Source: JAEUIT01 sp034439815 (GTDB lineage Bacteria; Planctomycetota; Phycisphaerae; Phycisphaerales; SM1A02). From it: DNA of 9,386 nt. The notes beneath the pieces are model-generated. The model did no database searches and had not been told where the DNA came from. It was given only the letters and a program-made list of their open reading frames with translations. Both the position numbers and the translations under genes were made by a program. Positions 1 through 5,572 of this stretch are shown in pieces. The DNA lies in NCBI GenBank assembly GCA_034439815.1, contig JAWXBD010000122.1, positions 1 to 9,386 on the forward strand. The letters run 5' to 3'. Position 1 is the first letter of the stretch; every line of letters starts with the position of its first letter.

Positions 1-65
1 GGAGAAGTCTCCTTGCCGTCTCTGCGTCCTCTGTGCCTCTCTGTGTTCTTCCGGCAGGGCCGCGA
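1..65. repeat. CTCTGTG-type low-complexity repeat downstream of the dehydrogenase gene
   Basis: The stretch after the dehydrogenase stop codon contains back-to-back variants of one short unit on the plus strand: CTCTGCGTC, CTCTGTGC and CTCTCTGTGTTC (about 19-50). On the other strand it reads as runs of CACAGAG. From memory, CACAGAG-rich interspersed repeats of this kind occur between genes in several GC-rich environmental phyla; I cannot verify copy number here. A short GGAGA/TCTCC inverted repeat sits at bases 1-12 but is cut by the window edge. There is no U-rich tract, so I do not call a terminator for the upstream operon. Confidence 0.4.
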
Positions 66-1217
66 TCACGCCGCGTATGCCGCGATTGCCTTTGCGACGT
101 CGAGCGTGGATCCGGATCCGCCGAGGTCGTACGTGCGGACCTTGCCTTCCTTGATGACGCGGGCGATTGCGGACTCGAGCTTTGCAGCACGCTCCTTTTC
201 GCCGAGCCAGTCGAGCATCATCCGCGCGGTGAGCAGCATTGCGATCGGGTTGACCTTGTATTGCCCCGCGTACTTCGGCGCGCTGCCGTGCGTCGGTTCG
301 AATACCGCGTATTTGTCCCCGAGATTCGCGCTTGGGGCGAAGCCGAGTCCGCCGACGAGTCCCGCGCAGAGATCGCTGACGATGTCGCCGAACATGTTCT
401 CGGCGACGAGCACCGAGTAGTCCTGCGGGTTCTTGAACATCCACATGCAGATGGCATCGATGTTGGCATCATCGGCCCAAATGCCGGGATACTCCTTGGC
501 CATCTCGCGGAAGACGCGCATCATCAGGCCGCCGGTCTCGCGCAGCACGTTGGGCTTCTCGATCAGCGTGACGCGCTTGCGGCCATTCTTCTTCGCGAAC
601 TCAAACGCCTGCCGGCAGATGCTCGCGCAGCCCTGCTTGCTCATGATGCGCGTCGAGAGCGCGACGTTCTCGAGGCCCTTGTCTTTCCACGGCTTCATCT
701 TCGGATTCGCGCAAAGCGCCGTGTAGACGCTCTCCGGCAGCGGGTAAAACTCGACGCCGCCGTACATGCCTTCGGTGTTCTCGCGAAACACCACCTGATC
801 GATGAGCAGCTCACCTCCAGATGGGTTCGCCTGCAGCGTGCCGCGATAGTTCAGCGGATTGCCGGGGTAACTCTTGCACGGCCGCATGTTCGTGTGCAGG
901 TTGAACATCTGCCGCAGCTTCACGATCGGGCTGAAGTAGACGAGGCCCTTCGACTTGAGTTCTGGCGCGAGCTCTTCCTTCGCGTCGTCCTGGGGCTTGC
1001 TCGTGATGGCACCGAACAGCCCGCAGGTCGTTCCCTGTAGCGCCTTCACCGTGCGATCTGGAAGCGCATTGCCTTCGCGGCACCAGAACTCCCAGCCGAT
1101 GTCGCACGGAACATATTCGGCGTCGAGTTTCATCGTGTCGAGCACGATGCGGGTCGCTTCCATTACGTCATTGCCGATGCCGTCTCCGGGCATCCATGCG
1201 ATCGAGTACTTGGCCAT
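66..1217 (-). CDS. Isocitrate/isopropylmalate-family dehydrogenase, probably isocitrate dehydrogenase
   Basis: This 383-residue protein belongs to the beta-decarboxylating dehydrogenase family, which oxidises 2-hydroxy-3-carboxy acids such as isocitrate to 2-oxo acids with NAD(P)+ and a divalent metal. Visible landmarks are the N-terminal PGDGIG (10-15), the substrate arginines R102, R112 and R145 (in FREN), Y152, K221, the metal-binding acids D254, D278 and D282, and the cofactor loop HGSAPKYAG (310-318). The K-Y pair at 315-316 matches the NADP-type pair of E. coli isocitrate dehydrogenase, but the second NADP marker arginine is a glycine (G367). The substrate loop reads SPIVKLR (96-102): the serine and arginine of isocitrate enzymes are kept, but their asparagine is isoleucine. 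The start at 1217 is preferred over an upstream in-frame one because family homology begins there and GAGGAA lies 10 bases before it, overlapping the aconitase stop. It is last in the cluster, 14 bases after aconitase. Isocitrate is the likeliest substrate; homoisocitrate or another analogue is possible. Confidence 0.88.
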   Translation of the reverse strand: MAKYSIAWMPGDGIGNDVMEATRIVLDTMKLDAEYVPCDIGWEFWCREGNALPDRTVKALQGTTCGLFGAITSKPQDDAKEELAPELKSKGLVYFSPIVKLRQMFNLHTNMRPCKSYPGNPLNYRGTLQANPSGGELLIDQVVFRENTEGMYGGVEFYPLPESVYTALCANPKMKPWKDKGLENVALSTRIMSKQGCASICRQAFEFAKKNGRKRVTLIEKPNVLRETGGLMMRVFREMAKEYPGIWADDANIDAICMWMFKNPQDYSVLVAENMFGDIVSDLCAGLVGGLGFAPSANLGDKYAVFEPTHGSAPKYAGQYKVNPIAMLLTARMMLDWLGEKERAAKLESAIARVIKEGKVRTYDLGGSGSTLDVAKAIAAYAA

Positions 1218-1227
1218 GGCTGTCTGA

Positions 1228-1233
1228 TTCCTC
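1228..1233 (-). promoter_or_regulatory. Ribosome binding site of the dehydrogenase gene
   Basis: On the minus strand GAGGAA lies 10 bases before the ATG at 1217. It is nested in the aconitase stop codon (TGAGGAA), so a ribosome finishing aconitase sits on the next initiation site. This decides the start at 1217 against an in-frame upstream start that would add 43 unrelated, arginine-rich residues overlapping the aconitase gene. Confidence 0.6.
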
Positions 1234-3226
1234 AGGAGGGGAGTGAAGCGGCAATTCGGCGCGCCACAACTGCCTCGGCGCCACCGGCGACGACGAGTCG
1301 TTGGGCAACCGGGCTCAGCGCGGGAAACACAAACGACCGCCCGCATGCGGTAAGCGTCGAGCGGCGGTAGTCAATGGCAATGTCACCGACGAGCGCGGTC
1401 TTCGCGCCGCTCGATGAAGCGCGCAGCGTCTTCACGAGCTCCGGGCATTCGAACACCACGAATCCGTTGTTGAACGCATTGCGCTTGTATGTCTCGCTGA
1501 AGCTCGTGGCGATGACGCACGGGATGCCGAAATACTTGAGCGCGGTCGCCGCCTGCTCGCGCGAGGAGCCGGTGCCGAAGTTGAGGCCGCCGACGATCAC
1601 GTCGCCAGGCTGCGCGATCGTGCGGAACGTCGGGTCGTAGTTCTCGAAGATGAGATTGGCCATCTCCGCCGGGGTGATCGCGTCGTTGTACGTGTGCTTG
1701 CCTGCGTAGATGCCGTCGGTGTTCAGGTTGTCCTTGTCGAGGAAGAGCAGACGACCGCGCACGAGTGCGGGGAAGCCGTCAATCACTTCGACACTCGCCG
1801 GCGCCTGTGCGACGACAGGGCGCACTGCGGCCGACCACTTCGGTTGTTCATCGTCAAAGCGCACCGGCGATGCGATGTAGCCCGCGAGAGCGCTCGCCGC
1901 GACCACTGCCGGAGAACCGAGATAGACCTGTCCCGCTCGATCGCCCATCCGCCCTTCGAAGTTGCGATTCGTCGAGGAGATCCCGGTCTCACCCGCCTTG
2001 ATGGTGCCGCGGCCGAGACCGATGCACGTGCCGCATCCGGGCGGCAGCTCGATCGCGCCCGCGTCGACCAGCGCCTTCCAGTGGCCGTCGCGCATGGCGT
2101 GCGCCTGCACTTCGGCACTCGCAGCGGCGAGATAAAACTCGACGCCGTCGGCCACGCGTTTGCCGCGCATGATGTTCGCCGCTGCGGCGAGATCCTCGTA
2201 GCGGGCGTTCACGCAGCTCATGAGCCACGCCTTCTGAATCGCGACGCGCCGCGCCTCGATGGCCGGCAGCGAGTGCATCGTCTTCACGTCGTTCGGGCCC
2301 GAGACGTGCGGCACGATCGTGGACAGGTCGAGCGAAAGTTCGATGGCGTACTGCGCATCCGCGTCTGCGGTCGATGCGGCGCGTTCACTCCACCAACGGG
2401 CGACGTCGCTGCGTGTGTAGCCACCGCGCGAGCCGTCGCGCAGCGTGCCCGGCCGCGCTCCGGCGGCAAACAGGTCCGCACGGTTTTCAAGGTACGCGCG
2501 CAGCGTCTCGTCGAAAGGGAACAGTCCGGCGAGCGCGCCCCACTCGGTCGTCATGTTCGAGATGGACATGCGCTGGTCCATCGACATCGCTGCAATGCCG
2601 CCATCGCTGTCGACGAACTCGACGGCGTGATTGAGCACTTCGTCGTGCGCGAAGACGCCGCAGAGCGCGACGATGACATCCTTGCCAGTTACGCCTGAAC
2701 GAAGTCGTCCGCGCAGTGTGACGCGCGCGACGACCGGCACCTGCCACCAGGTTGCGCCTGTCGCCCAGATGCTCGCGGCGTCGGTGCGCACGACCGGCGT
2801 GCCGAGGCACGCGATCGCGCCGTACAGATTCGAGTGCGAGTCGCTTCCGACCACCATCGAGCCCGGCACCACGTAGCCCTGTTCCACCATGATCTGATGT
2901 GCAATTCCGGTACCGGCTGGGAAAAAGTCGACGCCGTGCTCGCGCGCAAACTGCTCGATCTTCGCGTACTTGCCGAGGTTTTCCGATGTGAGATTCTGAA
3001 TGTCGTGATCGATCGCAAAGACTGGTTGGTGCGCGTCGTTGATGCGCGGTGCCGCGCCAGACGACTTGAAGATCTCGCGGAACTTGGGGATGACGGCGCC
3101 GGTGTTGTCGTGCGTCATCACGTGCTTCGGACGGATCGACACGAAGTCGCCGGAGCGCACGACTTCGCCGGGCTTCAGCCCTTCAGCATGCCGCGTGGCG
3201 ATCTTCTCGACGAGAGTCAGTGGCAT
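1232..3226 (-). CDS. Aconitase, single-chain, fungal homoaconitase (Lys4)-like
   Basis: The 664-residue enzyme has the full aconitase-superfamily layout: a catalytic part holding a [4Fe-4S] cluster (about 1-450) and a C-terminal swivel domain (about 490-664). Cluster ligands are clear: C338 in SCVNARYEDL, and C398 and C401 in PGCGTCIG. NRNFEGR (420-426) and GTGSSRE (551-557) are the usual substrate-binding motifs, and SDSHS (128-132) is the active-site DSH region. Several signatures, including CLGTPVVRTDAASIWATG (140-157), HGVDFFPAGTGIAHQIM (97-113) and LNTDGIYAGK (501-510), are those I associate with Lys4 homoaconitase of fungi rather than bacterial AcnA, AcnB or LeuC/LeuD. The family dehydrates and rehydrates citrate-type acids (citrate/isocitrate, or homocitrate/homoisocitrate). 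Lying between ATP-citrate lyase and an isocitrate-type dehydrogenase, its likeliest job is citrate to isocitrate. AGGA lies 7 bases before the ATG. It starts 31 bases after the HD gene stop. Confidence 0.92.
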   Translation of the reverse strand: MPLTLVEKIATRHAEGLKPGEVVRSGDFVSIRPKHVMTHDNTGAVIPKFREIFKSSGAAPRINDAHQPVFAIDHDIQNLTSENLGKYAKIEQFAREHGVDFFPAGTGIAHQIMVEQGYVVPGSMVVGSDSHSNLYGAIACLGTPVVRTDAASIWATGATWWQVPVVARVTLRGRLRSGVTGKDVIVALCGVFAHDEVLNHAVEFVDSDGGIAAMSMDQRMSISNMTTEWGALAGLFPFDETLRAYLENRADLFAAGARPGTLRDGSRGGYTRSDVARWWSERAASTADADAQYAIELSLDLSTIVPHVSGPNDVKTMHSLPAIEARRVAIQKAWLMSCVNARYEDLAAAANIMRGKRVADGVEFYLAAASAEVQAHAMRDGHWKALVDAGAIELPPGCGTCIGLGRGTIKAGETGISSTNRNFEGRMGDRAGQVYLGSPAVVAASALAGYIASPVRFDDEQPKWSAAVRPVVAQAPASVEVIDGFPALVRGRLLFLDKDNLNTDGIYAGKHTYNDAITPAEMANLIFENYDPTFRTIAQPGDVIVGGLNFGTGSSREQAATALKYFGIPCVIATSFSETYKRNAFNNGFVVFECPELVKTLRASSSGAKTALVGDIAIDYRRSTLTACGRSFVFPALSPVAQRLVVAGGAEAVVARRIAASLPS

Positions 3227-3243
3227 GGGAGTGTCCTGGTGTC

Positions 3244-3275
3244 AGGTCTTCGCAGCCTTAGGTCTTCGCAGCCTT
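3244..3275. repeat. Perfect 16-base tandem duplication at the HD gene stop codon
   Basis: AGGTCTTCGCAGCCTT occurs twice with no gap (3244-3259 and 3260-3275). On the minus strand the left-lying copy follows the stop codon of the HD protein. Deleting one copy leaves the same C-terminus (GKAAKT) and merely changes TAA to TGA, so the duplication is silent for the protein but lengthens the HD-aconitase spacer by 16 bases. Confidence 0.9.
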
Positions 3276-3836
3276 GCCCAGCACTTTCGCGATGTCGAAG
3301 TCGATGAAGTCGGCGTGGTGAAAGATCCAGCTCTCGATCGTGCGCTCGGTCTTGTCGCCTTCGTGACTGTGCGTCGCGACGATGTGCATGACTTCAGGGG
3401 GAATGCCGTGCTTGAACGCCAGCGCCACGCCGCTGAACGGGTGGCGCAGCATATCGCCGTAGCGCCCCTTGACGACCTGGCCGTTCGCGTCCTTGTCGAA
3501 CTCCAGCATCTTGCCAACGTCAGCGAGCAAGGAACCGGCGATGAGATGATCGAGATTGACCGGCACCCGATCGCCGAAGACTTCACGCAGCACCTTCGTG
3601 ATCGCGATGCACTGCTTGCAACACGAGTTCAAGTGTTCGACGAAGCGCAGGTCGATCTTGCCTGCGAGGAGCGTGAACGGAATCGCCCGGATCTCGGAGA
3701 ACGTCCAGCCTCGCCCGCCGCACCCGGTCGTGAGCGCCTCGCTCCACACGGCGGCGACGCGGTCCCGGAGCGACGCGTCCCGGATCTGCATGATGTCGGG
3801 AAAGAGCTCGGCGATCTGGGTGAGGCTGTCGTTCAC
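3258..3836 (-). CDS. Small protein with a degenerate HD (metal-dependent phosphohydrolase-like) domain
   Basis: The 192-residue, probably cytosolic protein looks like an HD-fold protein. Candidate metal ligands run in the usual order: H68 (EHLN), the HD-doublet position (LLADVGK, 104-109), H132 (RHPFSG), H156/H158 (THSHEG), and H174 with D176 (FHHADF). The doublet, normally His-Asp followed by hGK, has alanine at 105 where the histidine should be, with only D106 kept, so metal binding may be altered or lost. HD proteins hydrolyse phosphate esters of nucleotides or signalling molecules; the substrate cannot be told here. Cysteines at 39, 72, 73 and 76 form a small cluster. It starts at a GTG overlapping the stop of the lyase gene (GTGA), with GAGGAA 6 bases upstream, so translation is probably coupled. 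Sitting inside a citrate-enzyme operon, it may have a regulatory or housekeeping role for these enzymes, but I do not recognise a specific function. Confidence 0.75.
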   Translation of the reverse strand: MNDSLTQIAELFPDIMQIRDASLRDRVAAVWSEALTTGCGGRGWTFSEIRAIPFTLLAGKIDLRFVEHLNSCCKQCIAITKVLREVFGDRVPVNLDHLIAGSLLADVGKMLEFDKDANGQVVKGRYGDMLRHPFSGVALAFKHGIPPEVMHIVATHSHEGDKTERTIESWIFHHADFIDFDIAKVLGKAAKT

Positions 3837-5569
3837 TGCGTGTTCCTCGGCGAGAATATACGGTTGAGCGGCCCGTCGTAGGAGTGGCGCTCGGGGTCGA
3901 TGCGGCGCATGGGGCGCTCGCGCGTCTGTTCTTCGATCACATGGGCGACAAGCCCCGGCGTGCGCGCGATCATGAAAATGCCGTTGAAAAGGCGGGGGTC
4001 AAGTCCGAGATCGGCCAGGATCGCGCCGAGCGCGCCGTCGACATTGATCGGCAGCGGCTTCCCGGTCGCCGCGAAGGCCCGTTGCAGCGCGAGCGCCGCC
4101 GCGATGTGCGGTGCGCGATCGCCCTCGAGACCTGCATCGCGCGCCAGCTCGAGCAGCCGCGCCGTGCGAGGATCCTTCGTGTGAATGCGATGGCCGAAGC
4201 CGGAGATCCGCGTGCCGCTCGATTTCACGTCGACGACGAGCGCAGCGGCTGCTGCGTCGAGTGTCACGCTGTCGCGCCGCGCGGTCTCGATAAGCGATGC
4301 AAGAAGGCGCGCGCAATCTTCGATCGCGCCGCCGTGATGGCGATTGATCGACGAGATCCCCGCCGCGACCGACGACGAGAGCGATGCACCGGTGCTCGCG
4401 ACAGTGCGCGCGGCAAGCGTGCTCGGCGGCGTGCAACCGTGGTCGATGCTCGAGACGAGGATCGCGTCCATGAGCCGCGCGGTCCGCTCGTCAGGAAGGT
4501 CGCCTTGCAGGATGAGATAGACCGCGGCGCCGAAGCTGATCCGCCCCATGAGCTCTGCGATGTCGTAGCCGCGCACCGCGACACGGTTTGGTGCGATCTT
4601 CGTGACGGCGCTCGCCCACACGGCGCTCTTCTCCGCTTCAGACATCAGCGACGTCGCGTTCGGCGTGCGCTTCAGAATGTCGACCGTGGCAGCGGGCAGA
4701 TCGCCGAACGAATCGACGACCATCGCGCCGGCGGCGCGCAGCGCGGTGACCTTGCCCGCGTGCGTGCCGCTGTTGCCTTCGATGATCGCGCCGGCGTGAC
4801 TGAAGCGCGTCCCGGACTTTGCAGCTTTGCCGCCGACGTACGCCACGACGGGCTTGGTCACGCGGCGCGTCGCAATGAGATCGGCGAGTTCTTCTTCCTG
4901 CGACGAGCCGATCTCGCCGAAGACAACGATCGCATCGGTCGCGGGATCAGCTTCAAAGCGCAGTGCGATATCGGGGATTCGCAGTCCGAGCACCGCGTCG
5001 CCGCCGATGTGCACGATCGTGCTCAGGCGCACGCCCGCCTGCCCGAGGTAGTAGCCGGTGCTCGAGGCCATGCCGCCCGATCGCGAGATCACGCCGACGC
5101 CGCCCTGGCGCCCGGGCTTGAACCAGGCGCGAGCGGACTCCGCGCGGCCGCCGATCATGCCGACGACTGCTTTGCCGGGACTGATGATGCCGAGCGTGTT
5201 CGGTCCGACGAACTCCGCGCCGTTCGCGCGGGCGCACGCGGCTATCTCCATCGCGTCCCACACCGGCACGCGATCGGCGACGAGCACCGCGAGCTTGACA
5301 CCCGCTTCGAACGCTTCGATGGCTGCAGGTTTGACCATCGGCGCCGGCACGAAGAGCACCGAGATATCGATTGTTCCGAGCGCGGCGGCAGCGTCGCGTG
5401 CCGTGTCGAACACGGGCAGTCCGAGCACCTGCGTTCCGCCCTTGCCCGGCGTGCAGCCACCGACGACGCGCGTGCCGTAGTCGAGCATCAGCCGCGTGCG
5501 GGCCATGCCTTCGCGCCCGGTGATGCCTTGGATTATTACGCGCTTTGTTTCATCGACGAGGATCGCCAT
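3833..5569 (-). CDS. aclA: ATP-citrate lyase, alpha/citryl-CoA lyase subunit (succinyl-CoA synthetase alpha fused to a citrate synthase domain)
   Basis: The 578-residue protein has two parts. Residues 1-300 are a succinyl-CoA synthetase alpha unit: CoA-binding Rossmann region with QGITGREG (14-21) and GGCTPGKGG (37-45), a second CoA-ligase domain, and the phosphohistidine motif SHAGAI (257-262, H258). Residues about 310-578 are a citrate-synthase-like lyase with all three catalytic residues: H377 (IDHG), H412 (RHHGGA) and D511 (NVDG), plus GFGHRIHTKDPR (457-468) and ARTPG (535-539). This matches the fused large AclA subunit of green sulfur bacteria (about 600 residues) and the C-terminal two thirds of animal ATP-citrate lyase. 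With the ATP-grasp partner upstream it should catalyse citrate + ATP + CoA to acetyl-CoA + oxaloacetate + ADP + phosphate, and possibly the reverse. ATG follows the partner's stop by 3 bases, with GGAGG inside the partner's last codons. The intact active sites argue against a pseudogene. A related acid such as 2-methylcitrate cannot be excluded. Confidence 0.88.
   Translation of the reverse strand: MAILVDETKRVIIQGITGREGMARTRLMLDYGTRVVGGCTPGKGGTQVLGLPVFDTARDAAAALGTIDISVLFVPAPMVKPAAIEAFEAGVKLAVLVADRVPVWDAMEIAACARANGAEFVGPNTLGIISPGKAVVGMIGGRAESARAWFKPGRQGGVGVISRSGGMASSTGYYLGQAGVRLSTIVHIGGDAVLGLRIPDIALRFEADPATDAIVVFGEIGSSQEEELADLIATRRVTKPVVAYVGGKAAKSGTRFSHAGAIIEGNSGTHAGKVTALRAAGAMVVDSFGDLPAATVDILKRTPNATSLMSEAEKSAVWASAVTKIAPNRVAVRGYDIAELMGRISFGAAVYLILQGDLPDERTARLMDAILVSSIDHGCTPPSTLAARTVASTGASLSSSVAAGISSINRHHGGAIEDCARLLASLIETARRDSVTLDAAAAALVVDVKSSGTRISGFGHRIHTKDPRTARLLELARDAGLEGDRAPHIAAALALQRAFAATGKPLPINVDGALGAILADLGLDPRLFNGIFMIARTPGLVAHVIEEQTRERPMRRIDPERHSYDGPLNRIFSPRNTQ
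3843..3848 (-). promoter_or_regulatory. Ribosome binding site that supports the GTG start of the HD gene
   Basis: GAGGAA on the minus strand is followed after 6 bases by GTGA, in which the GTG starts the HD protein and the TGA ends the lyase subunit. The strong match and ideal spacing support a GTG start over the next in-frame methionine, residue 16 of the protein. Confidence 0.65.
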
Positions 5570-5572
5570 CGG

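Noticed and set aside
33..1040. A 335-codon plus-strand open frame opposite the dehydrogenase
   Set aside because: No family likeness, biased composition, and the opposite strand holds an unmistakable dehydrogenase.
1218..1346. N-terminal extension of the dehydrogenase to an upstream start
   Set aside because: The 43 added residues are arginine-rich, overlap the aconitase gene and lack homology; the start at 1217 has a well-placed ribosome site.
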